A stretch of DNA of 64,000 bases, from assembly GCA_030428355.1 (NCBI GenBank), contig JAUIBL010000002.1, forward strand, positions 1 through 64,000, read 5' to 3'. The DNA comes from Alphaproteobacteria bacterium. Lineage in GTDB: Bacteria > Pseudomonadota > Alphaproteobacteria > Rhodobacterales > Rhodobacteraceae. The notes beneath the pieces were generated by a model, which saw only the letters and a program-made list of their open reading frames with translations, was not told the DNA's origin and ran no database searches. Position 1 is the first letter of the stretch. Every line of letters begins with the position of its first letter. Both the position numbers and the translations under genes were made by a program. Positions 17,960 to 27,964 of the stretch are shown here, in pieces.

Positions 17960-19873
17960 ATGACCAAGACACTCGACCTCATCACCATCGGCCGATCATC
18001 TGTGGACCTTTACGGGGCACAGGTGGGTGGCCGGCTCGAGGATATGGGGTCGTTCGACAAGTATATCGGTGGCTCGCCCACGAATATCGCCTGCGGGACG
18101 GCGCGGTTGGGTATGAAGTCGGCGGTGATCACCGGAGTCGGCGATGAACATATGGGCCGCTTCATCCGCGAGCAGTTGGAGAAAGAGGGCGTGGACACGA
18201 CCGGGGTCAAGACCGACCCCGACCGCCTGACCGCGCTGGTGCTGCTGGGCATCCGCGATCAGGAGCAGTTTCCGCTGATCTTCTACCGCGAGAATTGCGC
18301 CGATATGGGGCTGACGGTTGAGGACATCGACCCGGAGTTCATCCGCCGGGCACGAGCCGTGGTCGCCACCGGCACCCATCTCAGCCATCCCCGGGTGGAG
18401 GCCGCGACGCTCAAGGCGCTGCAGATCGCGCGGGATGCGGGCATGCAGACGGCGCTCGACATCGACTATCGCCCGAACCTTTGGGGTGTGGCGGGCCATG
18501 GCGACGGGGAAAGCCGCTTTGTCGAAAGCGCCGCCGTGACGGCCAAGCTGCAGTCGACGCTGCACTATTTCGACCTGATCGTCGGGACCGAAGAAGAGTT
18601 CCACATTGCGGGCGGCAGTACGGATACGATTGAAGCCCTGCGCGCCGTGCGGGCGGTATCTGGCGCGACTTTGGTCTGCAAACGCGGGGCCGCAGGTGCA
18701 GTGGCGTTTGAGGGCGACATCCCGGACTCTCTGGACGACGGCCAGACCGGACCGGGCTTTCCCATCGAAGTGTTCAACGTCTTGGGCGCGGGCGACGGGT
18801 TCATGTCCGGCCTGCTGAAAGGCTGGCTGGACGGCGAGGATTGGCCCACCGCTCTTAAATACGCCAATGCCTGCGGAGCGTTCGCAGTCAGCCGCCACGG
18901 CTGCACCCCGGCTTACCCAAGCTGGGACGAGCTGCAATTCTTCTTCAAGCGGGGCATCAAGCGGCCCGACCTGCGCAACGATGCGGAGCTTGAACAGGTC
19001 CATTGGGCCACAAACCGCAAGGGAGACTGGTCCACCCTGCGCACCTTCGCCTTCGACCACCGGTCACAACTGGAAGAGATGGGGGGCTACACACCCGAGA
19101 AGGGTGCGGCGTTCAAGGAGCTGTGCCTCGACGCGGCGCTCAAGGTGGCGAACGGGCAGGGGGGCTATGGCATTCTCTGCGACAACCGGATCGGTCGCAG
19201 CGCGCTGCACCGGGCCAGCGGCACCGGCCTCTGGATCGGACGACCCACCGAACTGCCTGGGTCGCGGCCCATCGAGTTTGAGCCGGAACTGGGCGACGAC
19301 CTCGGCGGTTTGCGCGAATGGGCGCGCGAGAACGTGGTCAAACTGCTGGTCTTCTGCCACCCCGACGATGACGACAAGACCGCCAAGATGCAGGTCGCCC
19401 GGGTCAAGCGGCTGTTCACCGCCGCACGGCGCAACGGGTTGGAATTCCTGCTCGAAGTGATCCCGTCCAAGGTCGGCCCGGTGGACGACATGACAACTGC
19501 GACCTTGATCCAAACTTTCTACGACGCGGGCGTCTACCCTGACTGGTGGAAGCTGGAGCCGTTCAAGACGGACGCAGCTTGGACCAACGCCGTCGACGCG
19601 ATCACCCGCAACGATCCCCGCACACGCGGGATCGTGGTGCTGGGCCTCGATGCGCCCGAAGACGAACTGGCGGCCAGCTTTGCACTGGCGGCGAAACAAC
19701 CGCTCGTCAAAGGCTTTGCCGTAGGTCGCACGATCTTTGGCGATGCCGCGCGAGGATGGATGCAAGGCCAGATGAGCGACACCGAAGCCGTAACACAGAT
19801 GGCCGACCGCTACACCCGGCTCTGCCGGATATGGGACGACGCCCGAAGAGGCGCGAAGGAGGACGCAGCATGA
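17960..19873 (+). CDS. iolC: Bifunctional 5-dehydro-2-deoxygluconokinase / DUF2090 (aldolase-type) fusion (copy 2 of iolC)
   Basis: N-terminal PfkB kinase (GGSPTNIACGTARLG...NVLGAGDGFMSGLL) fused to a long C-terminal domain beginning KRPDLRNDAELEQVHWATNRKGDWSTLRTFAFDHRSQLEEMG; 637 aa. Confidence 0.92.
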   Translation: MTKTLDLITIGRSSVDLYGAQVGGRLEDMGSFDKYIGGSPTNIACGTARLGMKSAVITGVGDEHMGRFIREQLEKEGVDTTGVKTDPDRLTALVLLGIRDQEQFPLIFYRENCADMGLTVEDIDPEFIRRARAVVATGTHLSHPRVEAATLKALQIARDAGMQTALDIDYRPNLWGVAGHGDGESRFVESAAVTAKLQSTLHYFDLIVGTEEEFHIAGGSTDTIEALRAVRAVSGATLVCKRGAAGAVAFEGDIPDSLDDGQTGPGFPIEVFNVLGAGDGFMSGLLKGWLDGEDWPTALKYANACGAFAVSRHGCTPAYPSWDELQFFFKRGIKRPDLRNDAELEQVHWATNRKGDWSTLRTFAFDHRSQLEEMGGYTPEKGAAFKELCLDAALKVANGQGGYGILCDNRIGRSALHRASGTGLWIGRPTELPGSRPIEFEPELGDDLGGLREWARENVVKLLVFCHPDDDDKTAKMQVARVKRLFTAARRNGLEFLLEVIPSKVGPVDDMTTATLIQTFYDAGVYPDWWKLEPFKTDAAWTNAVDAITRNDPRTRGIVVLGLDAPEDELAASFALAAKQPLVKGFAVGRTIFGDAARGWMQGQMSDTEAVTQMADRYTRLCRIWDDARRGAKEDAA

Positions 19874-21699
19874 GCAAGACCATCAGACTGACCGCCGCAC
19901 AGGCGCTGGTGCGCTACCTGACCGCACAGCTGAACGAGGACGGCAACACCTTCATCGCAGGCTGCTGGGCGATTTTCGGCCATGGCAATGTCGCGGGGCT
20001 GGGTGAGGCGCTCTATACTGTGCGCGACACGATCCCGACCTATCGCGGGCACAACGAACAGACGATGGCGCACACGGCCATTGCCTACGCCAAACAACTG
20101 CGCCGCACCCGTGCGATGGCGGTCACCTCGTCGATCGGGCCGGGGGCCATGAACATGGTCACCGCCGCTGCGCTTGCGCATGTGAACCGCTTGCCGGTGC
20201 TTTTGCTGCCCGGCGATGTCTTCGCCAATCGCGGTCCCGATCCGGTGCTGCAACAGCCCGAAGTCTTCAGCGATGGCACGGTCAGCGCAAACGACTGCTT
20301 CCGCCCGGTGAGCCGCTATTTCGACCGCATCACCCGGCCCGAGCACATCCTCACCGCCCTGCCGCGCGCCTTCCGCACCATGACCGATCCGGCAGAGTGC
20401 GGTCCGGTCACATTGGCCTTCTGTCAGGATGTGCAGGCCGAGGCCTATGACTATCCCGAAAGCTTTTTCGAACCCCGCATCTGGCACCGCCGCCGCATCC
20501 ATCCCGACCCGCACGAACTGCACCGCGCGGTCGAGGTGATCCGCGCTGCCAAGCGCCCGGTGATCGTCGCCGGGGGAGGGGTGCATTATTCGGACGCGAC
20601 AGCCGACCTCAAAACCTTTGCCGAGGCGCACAACATTCCCGTGGTCGAAACGCAGGCGGGTAAGTCCGCGCTGCCTTGGGATCACCCACTAAACCTTGGC
20701 CCCATCGGCGTAACGGGGGGTGAGCCCGCGAATGCGGTCTGTGCCGAGGCGGATGTGGTGATCGGCATCGGTACACGGTTTCAGGACTTCACCACCGGGT
20801 CTTGGGGCCTCTTCGCCAACCCGAACCGCACGCTGATCAGCCTCAACGTGCAGGCCTATGACGCGATGAAACACAGCGCGATGCCCATTCAGGCCGATGC
20901 CAAGGCAGGTCTGACCGAGCTGTCCATCGAACTGGCAGGCTATGCGCCTGACGCGCCTGCCGCTACGCTGAAGGAGAGCTGGTTCGCCAAGGTTGATCCG
21001 CTCACCGACGCTCCAGAGGGCAACCAGCTACCAACCGACATGCAGGTGGTCGGCGCCGTCCAACGCGCCGCCGCCGAAAACACGGTTGTCATGTGTGCCG
21101 CGGGCACCATGCCGGGCGAATTGCACAAGCTCTGGAAGGCGGGCAAGCCGGGCAGCTATCACATGGAATACGGCTTTTCCTGCATGGGCTACGAGATCGC
21201 CGGCGCGATGGGCATCAAGATGGCCCAACCCGAGGCGGACGTGATCTGCTTCACCGGCGACGGCACCTACATGATGGCGAACTCCGAAATGGCGACCGCC
21301 GCGATGATGGGCATCCCGTTCACCGTCGTGGTCACCGACAACCGGGGCTTTGGCTGCATCAACCGGCTGCAGATGGGCACCGGCGGGGCCGAGTTCAACA
21401 ACCTGCTGGACCATGCCGTCCACGCCAATCCCAGCGCCATCGACTTTGCCAAACATGCCGAAGCGATGGGCGCGGTCAGCGTCAAGGTCGGCTCCATCGC
21501 TGAACTGGAAGAGGCGCTGGCCAAGCGGCACGACAAGACCGTGCCTTATGTCGTCGTGATCGACACCGACCCGTACCCGTCGACCGAACATGGCGGCACA
21601 TGGTGGGAAGTTGGCGTGCCCGAAGTGTCCGACCGCGCCGAAGTGCGCGCGGCGCATGAGAAATACGTGAGCAACAAGAAACTGCAAAGGGCCGATTGA
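19870..21699 (+). CDS. iolD: 3D-(3,5/4)-trihydroxycyclohexane-1,2-dione acylhydrolase (ThDP-dependent)
   Basis: ThDP enzyme with GHNEQTMAHTAIAYAKQ and GDGTYMMANSEMATAAMMGIPFTVVVTDNRGFGCINRLQ; overlaps iolC by 4 nt. Confidence 0.95.
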   Translation: MSKTIRLTAAQALVRYLTAQLNEDGNTFIAGCWAIFGHGNVAGLGEALYTVRDTIPTYRGHNEQTMAHTAIAYAKQLRRTRAMAVTSSIGPGAMNMVTAAALAHVNRLPVLLLPGDVFANRGPDPVLQQPEVFSDGTVSANDCFRPVSRYFDRITRPEHILTALPRAFRTMTDPAECGPVTLAFCQDVQAEAYDYPESFFEPRIWHRRRIHPDPHELHRAVEVIRAAKRPVIVAGGGVHYSDATADLKTFAEAHNIPVVETQAGKSALPWDHPLNLGPIGVTGGEPANAVCAEADVVIGIGTRFQDFTTGSWGLFANPNRTLISLNVQAYDAMKHSAMPIQADAKAGLTELSIELAGYAPDAPAATLKESWFAKVDPLTDAPEGNQLPTDMQVVGAVQRAAAENTVVMCAAGTMPGELHKLWKAGKPGSYHMEYGFSCMGYEIAGAMGIKMAQPEADVICFTGDGTYMMANSEMATAAMMGIPFTVVVTDNRGFGCINRLQMGTGGAEFNNLLDHAVHANPSAIDFAKHAEAMGAVSVKVGSIAELEEALAKRHDKTVPYVVVIDTDPYPSTEHGGTWWEVGVPEVSDRAEVRAAHEKYVSNKKLQRAD

Positions 21700-22604
21700 T
21701 GGCTGTGAAACTGGGGATCTCCCTCATCGCGTGGCAGAATGACGACCTGCCGGACCTCACCGCTGCCTTTACCACCGAAGGCGCGATGGAGGATGCGGGT
21801 CGCATCGGCTATCAGGGTGTCGAGCGTGGACGGCGCATGCCCGCCGACACCGAAGGGCTGCGCGCCTATCTCGACCGCTACGGCGTCGTGCTCTGCGGGG
21901 GCTGGTGTTCCGGCAACCTCATGGTCAACGATCTGGCCACCGAACAGGCCGCGATCCGTCAGCAGGTCGAGCAATTCGCTGCCCTGAACGCGCCCTGCAT
22001 CGTCTATGCCGAGTGCTCCAACACCATTCAGGGCGACATTCACCGCCCGGTCAGCCAGCGCCCCAAACTCAGCCGTGACGAGGTTATGGGCTATGGCGCA
22101 AAGCTGTCTGAATTGGCCAAGTGGTCCGCCGATCAAGGGTGTGTCCTGTCATACCATCACCACATGGGGGCGATGGTGCAGGATGCCGAGGACATCGACT
22201 GGCTGATGGAAGGCTCGACCGAGGACCTCACGCTGCTCTATGACACCGGCCACCTGCACTTCGCCGGGGCTGATCCGCTCGCAGTGCTGGATAAATGGGG
22301 CCACCGTGTCCACCACGTGCATTTCAAGGACGTGCGCCAGCCGGTTCTGGATTGGGTTCGCGCCGAGGATCGCAGCTTTCTCGATGGCGTCGCCGCTGGT
22401 GTCTATTCTGTCCCGGGCGATCCTGAAGGCTGCATCGACTTTCAGGCCATAACCGACCGGCTCAAGGCGATGAACTATGCCGGCTGGATCGTGGTCGAGG
22501 CCGAACAGGACCCTGCCAAAGCGCCACCCTACGCGTATTCGAAAATGGGCTACGACCACATCCGCGCGATTGCCGCCGCCTCCGGTCTGGAGATCACGCC
22601 TTAA
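21699..22604 (+). CDS. iolE: Myo-inosose-2 dehydratase
   Basis: KLGISLIAWQNDDLPDLTAAFTTEGAMEDAGRIGYQGVERGRRMP...LLYDTGHLHFAGADP...HVHFKDVR; overlaps the iolD stop. Confidence 0.92.
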   Translation: MAVKLGISLIAWQNDDLPDLTAAFTTEGAMEDAGRIGYQGVERGRRMPADTEGLRAYLDRYGVVLCGGWCSGNLMVNDLATEQAAIRQQVEQFAALNAPCIVYAECSNTIQGDIHRPVSQRPKLSRDEVMGYGAKLSELAKWSADQGCVLSYHHHMGAMVQDAEDIDWLMEGSTEDLTLLYDTGHLHFAGADPLAVLDKWGHRVHHVHFKDVRQPVLDWVRAEDRSFLDGVAAGVYSVPGDPEGCIDFQAITDRLKAMNYAGWIVVEAEQDPAKAPPYAYSKMGYDHIRAIAAASGLEITP

Positions 22605-22661
22605 GGTTTCACCGGTCCCGGTTCGGGGCCAGCACCGCATGCCATGCAACAGGAGGACGAC

Positions 22662-23843
22662 ATGGTACATCAGACATTCGGATATATCGGCTATTTCGAC
22701 CGGGAATCCTGCGATCTGGATGAATTCAAGGTGCTGACCTCGCAACAGCTTGAGGCGGCGGATGTGCCCCATGCCGCCGCCATAGAGAAGAACGTGCCGC
22801 TTTATGACATGGCGGCGCTGCGTCCGGCGTTGGACGACCCGGACACGCGCCGCGCGCTGATGGCGGAATGGGCACAGGTGCTACGCTGCTCTGCCGGGGT
22901 GATTGCGCTCAAACACGCCTATTCCGACACATCGGTGATCGACCGCGCGTCTGACGTGTTCAACGCCATCATTGCCGATGAAAAGGCCGGGGCTGCGGGC
23001 AAGGGCGATCACTTCGCCGCCTCAGGCGCAAATGACCGGGTCTGGAATTCGCTGCAGAAGCAATGCCTGCGTGACCCTGAAGGCTTTGCGCTCTACTACG
23101 GCAATACGTCCATCGCGGCGGCCTGTGAGGCGTGGCTGGGGCCGAACTACCAGATGACCGCGCAGGTCAATCAGGTCCGGCCCGGGGGCAAGGCGCAATC
23201 GGCGCATCGGGATTACCATCTGGGCTTCATGGCGGCCGACCAGTCGGCGCGTTATCCGGCGCACGCGCATGAAGTGACGGCCACCCTGACGCTTCAGGGC
23301 GCTGTGGCCCATTGCGACATGCCGATCGAAAGCGGGCCGACAAAACTCCTGCCGTTCTCGCAGCTTTATCCGGCGGGGTATCTCGGGTTCCACGAGGCAG
23401 ACCACCGCGCCCATTTCGAAGAGGCGCATGTTCAGGTTGCACTCGAAAAAGGCGATGCGGTGTTCTTCAACCCCGCACTTTTCCACGCGGCGGGTGAAAA
23501 CCGAAGTGCCGACATCAACCGGATGGTGAACCTGCTTCAGGTGTCCTCGGCCTTTGGTCGGGCGATGGAGGCGATCGACCGGCGCGCGATGACAGCGGCC
23601 CTGTTCCCGGCGCTGGTGGCGTTGAAACAGGGCGGGCGGTTGACCGGACCGGAGCTCGATGCGGCGATAGCCGCCTGTGCCGAGGGCTACAGTTTTCCGA
23701 CCAACCTCGACACAGACCCGCCGGTGGGCGGTCTTGCGCCGGAAAGCCAGGCCGATCTCCTGCGCCGCGCGGTGTCGGAGGGGTGGACGACGGATCACCT
23801 CAACGACGCCCTCGGTCAGATGTCCGCCCGTCAGGCGGCCTGA
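22662..23843 (+). CDS. Phytanoyl-CoA dioxygenase (PhyH)-family Fe(II)/2-oxoglutarate oxygenase
   Basis: SAHRDYHLGFM (HxD) and NPALFHAAGENRS (distal H...R) facial-triad and 2OG-binding features; lies between iolE and iolB. Confidence 0.75.
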   Translation: MVHQTFGYIGYFDRESCDLDEFKVLTSQQLEAADVPHAAAIEKNVPLYDMAALRPALDDPDTRRALMAEWAQVLRCSAGVIALKHAYSDTSVIDRASDVFNAIIADEKAGAAGKGDHFAASGANDRVWNSLQKQCLRDPEGFALYYGNTSIAAACEAWLGPNYQMTAQVNQVRPGGKAQSAHRDYHLGFMAADQSARYPAHAHEVTATLTLQGAVAHCDMPIESGPTKLLPFSQLYPAGYLGFHEADHRAHFEEAHVQVALEKGDAVFFNPALFHAAGENRSADINRMVNLLQVSSAFGRAMEAIDRRAMTAALFPALVALKQGGRLTGPELDAAIAACAEGYSFPTNLDTDPPVGGLAPESQADLLRRAVSEGWTTDHLNDALGQMSARQAA

Positions 23844-23858
23844 GCCAGTAACCTCCCT

Positions 23859-23889
23859 GCCTCGGGGCGTCGAACCGGCGTCCCGAGGC
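23859..23889 (+). promoter_or_regulatory. Intercistronic stem-loop between the PhyH gene and iolB copy 2
   Basis: GCCTCGGGGCG-N9-CGTCCCGAGGC, paired over 11 positions with one G-U wobble. Confidence 0.5.
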
Positions 23890-23906
23890 TCCAAAAGGAC
23901 GAGACT

Positions 23907-24713
23907 ATGCCCGATCTTCTGCGCAAACCCTTTGGCACCCACGGAAAGGTCCACGAGATCACACCTGCCTCTGCCGGTTGGCGCTTTGCGGGCTTCTCGC
24001 TCTATCGCCTGCGCGAAGGCGAAACCGTGAGCGAGGCCACGGGCGACCGCGAGGTGATCCTTGTCATGGTCGAGGGGAAAGCCAACATCACCGGGGCCGG
24101 GCAGGATTGGGGGGTGCTGGGCGAGCGCATGGATGTGTTCGAGAAAACCCCGCCGCATTGCCTCTATCTGCCCAACGGAACGGACTGGACGGCGACCGCC
24201 GTAACCGCGTGTACGGTTGCGGTTTGCTCCGCCCCCGGAAAAGGCGGGCACGCGGCGCGGCGGATCGGGCCGGATGGCATCACGCTCACCGAACGCGGCA
24301 AGGGGGTGAACACCCGCTACATCAACAACATCGCGATGGAGAACGAGGACTACGCGGACAGTCTGCTTGTCACCGAAGTGTTCACGCCGAACGGCCACTG
24401 GTCGAGCTATCCAAGCCACCGGCATGACGAAGACGATTTCCCGCGCATCACCTATCTGGAAGAGACCTATTACCACCGCCTCAACCCCGGCAACGGGTTC
24501 GGCATCCAGCGGGTCTACACCGATGACGGGCAGCTTGACGAGACCATGGCGGTGAGCGACGGCGACGTGGTGCTGGTCCCGCGCGGGCACCACCCTTGCG
24601 GGGCGCCTTATGGGTTCGAGATGTATTACCTCAATGTCATGGCCGGCCCCTTGCGCAAATGGCGGTTCGTGCCCGCACCAGAGGTGGAATGGATCATGAA
24701 ACGGGATGCATAA
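23907..24713 (+). CDS. iolB: 5-deoxy-glucuronate isomerase (copy 2)
   Basis: SSYPSHRHDEDDFPRITYLEETYYHRLNPGNGFGIQRVYTDDGQLDETMAVSDGDVVLVPRGHHPCGAPYGFEMYYLNVMAGP. Confidence 0.93.
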   Translation: MPDLLRKPFGTHGKVHEITPASAGWRFAGFSLYRLREGETVSEATGDREVILVMVEGKANITGAGQDWGVLGERMDVFEKTPPHCLYLPNGTDWTATAVTACTVAVCSAPGKGGHAARRIGPDGITLTERGKGVNTRYINNIAMENEDYADSLLVTEVFTPNGHWSSYPSHRHDEDDFPRITYLEETYYHRLNPGNGFGIQRVYTDDGQLDETMAVSDGDVVLVPRGHHPCGAPYGFEMYYLNVMAGPLRKWRFVPAPEVEWIMKRDA

Positions 24714-24722
24714 GGCCGGGCA

Positions 24723-25646
24723 TCAGCCTGCCAGGTCGTGTCCCAGCACAGCCTCTTCAACCAATGCGCCGCGATATGTCACGACGCGCGCCGCCAGCCT
24801 GGCCCCTGCAGCGATGGCCTGACCCAATGGCGCTCCGGCGATGTGGCTGGCCAGAAACCCGGCGTTGAAGGAATCCCCGGCGGCGGTGGTGTCGATCACG
24901 GCGCTCACCTTCTCGGGTTGGTGGCGCGAGGAACCATCACCGCTGTGCACGACCATTTCCCCCGGTCCGTTTTTGACCACGACGATCTCCGCGCCTTGCT
25001 GAGCGTAGCGTCGGGCGGTGTCTTCGAGGGATTGGTCCCCGAACCATGTCGCCTCATCCTCGTGTGAGGGCAGAACGATGTCGCTCAATCTGGCGGCGTC
25101 CACGATGGCTTGGGTCATGTCCTGAGGGTCGGCCCAGAGTTTGGGGCGCAGGTTCGGGTCGAACACCACGGTGCCGCCTGCGGAGCGGAAGACCTCAAGC
25201 GCCCGGCTCAGAGTGGCGCGGTCTTCGGACGGCAGAATGGCAAGCGTGATCCCCGAGAAATAGGCGATCCCCGCACCGGCCAGGGCGGTGGAAATATCGT
25301 CGCCCGATTGCGCCAGCGTCCGTGCCGCGCTGTGGCTGCGCCAATAGCTGAAACTGCGTTCGCCGTCCTGGAGCTGGATCATGTAAAGCCCCAGCGTCCG
25401 GTCGGCGCGGCGCAGGATGGACGCGGTGTCGATCCCTGCAGACCCAAGAAACCCCAGCATCTGATCCGACACGCTGTCGGTGCCAACGGCGGTGAAATAC
25501 CCAACCTGTGCGCGGTCGCCCAACAGCCGCGCCAGATACCAGGCGGTGTTGAGCGTGTCGCCTGCAAAGCCCATCCGGTAAGTGGCCGCGCTGTCAAGCG
25601 GGGCCATTTCGACCATACATTCCCCGATGCAGACGATGCGCGTCAT
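24723..25646 (-). CDS. kdgK: PfkB-family sugar kinase, 2-dehydro-3-deoxygluconokinase-like
   Basis: MTRIVCIGECMVEMAPL...GFAGDTLNTAWYLARLLG...DTTAAGDSFNAGFLASH; adjacent hexuronate genes. Confidence 0.85.
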   Translation of the reverse strand: MTRIVCIGECMVEMAPLDSAATYRMGFAGDTLNTAWYLARLLGDRAQVGYFTAVGTDSVSDQMLGFLGSAGIDTASILRRADRTLGLYMIQLQDGERSFSYWRSHSAARTLAQSGDDISTALAGAGIAYFSGITLAILPSEDRATLSRALEVFRSAGGTVVFDPNLRPKLWADPQDMTQAIVDAARLSDIVLPSHEDEATWFGDQSLEDTARRYAQQGAEIVVVKNGPGEMVVHSGDGSSRHQPEKVSAVIDTTAAGDSFNAGFLASHIAGAPLGQAIAAGARLAARVVTYRGALVEEAVLGHDLAG

Positions 25647-26368
25647 TGGGACAAATCCGTAAACCAGTTGTGGTTCTCGGCCTTGATCTGTTCGATCTGC
25701 ACCAGAATGCGCGACAGATGCTTGTCGATGGCCTCTGCTGCAGCGTCCGCGTCTCTGGCGGTCACGGCGTCCAGAATGGCGATGTGTTCATTCAGCGCAT
25801 AGTTCTGCGAGGACGTGTCCAGGGTCAGCATCCGCACACGGTCCATATGGCCCTTGTTTTCGCTGATCACGTCCCAGACATACCCGACGCCCGACTGAAT
25901 GCAGATCTCGCGGTGAAAGGCATCGTCGAGCGCATGGAAGAGAGTGCGGTTCCTGTCTGCGATCGCCTGTTTCTGCTGGTCGATGAGTGCCGACAGGGCA
26001 CGCAGCCCGTCGTCGGAAATGACACCGCACGCCGTCCGGCAGGTCTGCAACTCCAAAGCAAGGCGGATGAAGCGCGCGCGCAGGACGGCTTCTTCGGAAA
26101 TCAGGCTGACGGTGGTGCCGCTTTGCGGGCGGATCTGCAGGAAGCCAAGATTGGCCAGACGGCGAAACGCCTCGCGCACCGGTTGGCGGGACACGCCCAT
26201 CTTCGCCGCGACTTCGGCTTCGGAAATCTTGGTTTCCGGTGGCAGTTCAAGCGACAGGATGCGGTCGTGCAGGACCTTGAAGACCTGATCGGCAATCGAC
26301 GGCTGAACCGGCTGGCGCAGTTGGGGCAGGGGCAGTGGTGCGGCGGTTTTCTGAACGGGTGTCCCCAT
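25643..26368 (-). CDS. GntR-family (FadR/FCD subgroup) transcriptional regulator
   Basis: IADQVFKVLHDRILSLELPPETKISEAEVAAKMGVSRQPVREAFRRLANLGFLQIRPQSGTTV plus FCD-like C-terminal domain. Confidence 0.9.
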   Translation of the reverse strand: MGTPVQKTAAPLPLPQLRQPVQPSIADQVFKVLHDRILSLELPPETKISEAEVAAKMGVSRQPVREAFRRLANLGFLQIRPQSGTTVSLISEEAVLRARFIRLALELQTCRTACGVISDDGLRALSALIDQQKQAIADRNRTLFHALDDAFHREICIQSGVGYVWDVISENKGHMDRVRMLTLDTSSQNYALNEHIAILDAVTARDADAAAEAIDKHLSRILVQIEQIKAENHNWFTDLSQ

Positions 26369-26434
26369 AGATCGAGCCCTCCTGATGCGATTGGCCGTAG
26401 TCCCTACATAGCACAATCCCCCCATGGCTTTGCA

Positions 26435-26448
26435 ACTAGGATATTAGT
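26435..26448. promoter_or_regulatory. Repeated operator-like element ACTAGGATATTAGT, copy 1
   Basis: Imperfect palindrome (ACTA-N6-TAGT) in the GntR / uxaC divergent region; identical copy at 26469-26482. Confidence 0.7.
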
Positions 26449-26468
26449 TGACGGGCAAAAATTGCCAA

Positions 26469-26482
26469 ACTAGGATATTAGT
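26469..26482. promoter_or_regulatory. Repeated operator-like element ACTAGGATATTAGT, copy 2
   Basis: Identical 14-mer to 26435-26448, start-to-start distance 34 bp. Confidence 0.7.
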
Positions 26483-26534
26483 CATCAGCGGTCGGTCAAA
26501 CGCCATGCGCCGTTGGAGAAAAACGGGAGGAATC

Positions 26535-27941
26535 ATGGCGCTACTGGATGAGAATCGGCTGTTTTCGCCCGACCCGGTTTTGCGCCGGTTGTCCCGTGAC
26601 CTGTATGAAACGGTCCGCGATCTGCCGATCATCAGCCCGCACGGCCATACCGACCCGCAATGGTACGCTGAAAACGCCGCGTTCCCCGATCCGGCGCGGT
26701 TGTTCGTGACGCCCGATCACTACGTGTTCCGCATGCTGCATTCGCAGGGTGTTCCGCTTGAGGCGCTGGGCGTGCCCCGTGTCGATGGCGGCGAGACCGA
26801 ACGGGACCCGCGCAAAATCTGGCGGCTCTTTTCGTCGCACTATCATCTGTTCCGAGGCACCCCTTCGCGGCTCTGGATCGATCACGCGCTGCAAGAGGTG
26901 TTCGGCGTGGATCAGCGTCTGTCGTCCGAGACGGCGGACGCGATCTATGACCAGATCGGCGATTGCCTGAAGCAGGAGGCGTTCCGCCCGCGTGCTTTGT
27001 TCGAGCGGTTCAATATCGAGGCGATCTCGACCACCGAAAGCGCCATCGACGATCTGAAATGGCACCGCAAGATCCGTGACAGCGGGTGGGGTGGAAAGGT
27101 CATCACCGCCTATCGCCCGGACGCGGTGGTGGACCCGGAGTTTCAGAACTTTGCCGCCAACGTGGAGCAGTTCGGCGAGATGGCGGGTGAGGATGCCACG
27201 ACATGGCAGGGCTACCTTGCCGCGCATCGCAACCGGCGCGCCTATTTCAAGGAATTCGGCGCGACATCCTCGGATCACGGCCATGCCACGGCGCGCACCG
27301 AAGACCTGCCGCAGGACGTTGCGGCGGCGCTGTTCGACAAGGCGCTGCGTGGAGTTTGCTCCGAAGACGAGGCGGATGCGTTCCGGGGTCACATGCTGAC
27401 CGAGATGGCGCGGATGAGCCTCGACGACGGGCTGGTGTTGCAAATCCACCCCGGATCGGCGCGCAACCATTCCGACGCGATCATGGGGCGGTTCGGGCGC
27501 GACAAGGGGTATGACATTCCCACCCGTACTGATTACGTCCATGCGCTGCGCCCGCTGGTGAACGCGGTCGGCGAAAGGTCCGATCTGACGATCATCCTCT
27601 TCACGCTGGACGAGACATCCTATGCCCGCGAATTGGCACCGCTCGCGGGTGTCTATCCGGCGCTGAAACTCGGACCTCCGTGGTGGTTCCATGACAGCTT
27701 TGAAGGGATGATGCGGTTCCGCGAAATGGCGACGGAAACCGCCGGGTTCTACAACACGGTCGGGTTCAACGACGACACCCGTGCCTTCTGTTCCATCCCC
27801 GCGCGTCACGACGTGGCGCGGCGGGTCGATTGCGCGTTCCTTGCCAATCTGATCGCCACAGGGCGGCTGGCAGAGGACGAAGCATTCGAGGTCGCACATG
27901 ACCTCGCGTACCGGCTTGCAAAGCAGGCTTACCGGCTCTGA
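26535..27941 (+). CDS. uxaC: Glucuronate (uronate) isomerase
   Basis: [44 protein letters not shown]...[10 protein letters not shown]...YRPDAVVDP...[19 protein letters not shown]. Confidence 0.95.
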   Translation: MALLDENRLFSPDPVLRRLSRDLYETVRDLPIISPHGHTDPQWYAENAAFPDPARLFVTPDHYVFRMLHSQGVPLEALGVPRVDGGETERDPRKIWRLFSSHYHLFRGTPSRLWIDHALQEVFGVDQRLSSETADAIYDQIGDCLKQEAFRPRALFERFNIEAISTTESAIDDLKWHRKIRDSGWGGKVITAYRPDAVVDPEFQNFAANVEQFGEMAGEDATTWQGYLAAHRNRRAYFKEFGATSSDHGHATARTEDLPQDVAAALFDKALRGVCSEDEADAFRGHMLTEMARMSLDDGLVLQIHPGSARNHSDAIMGRFGRDKGYDIPTRTDYVHALRPLVNAVGERSDLTIILFTLDETSYARELAPLAGVYPALKLGPPWWFHDSFEGMMRFREMATETAGFYNTVGFNDDTRAFCSIPARHDVARRVDCAFLANLIATGRLAEDEAFEVAHDLAYRLAKQAYRL

Positions 27942-27964
27942 GAGCCATTTTCTGGGAGGAAACC

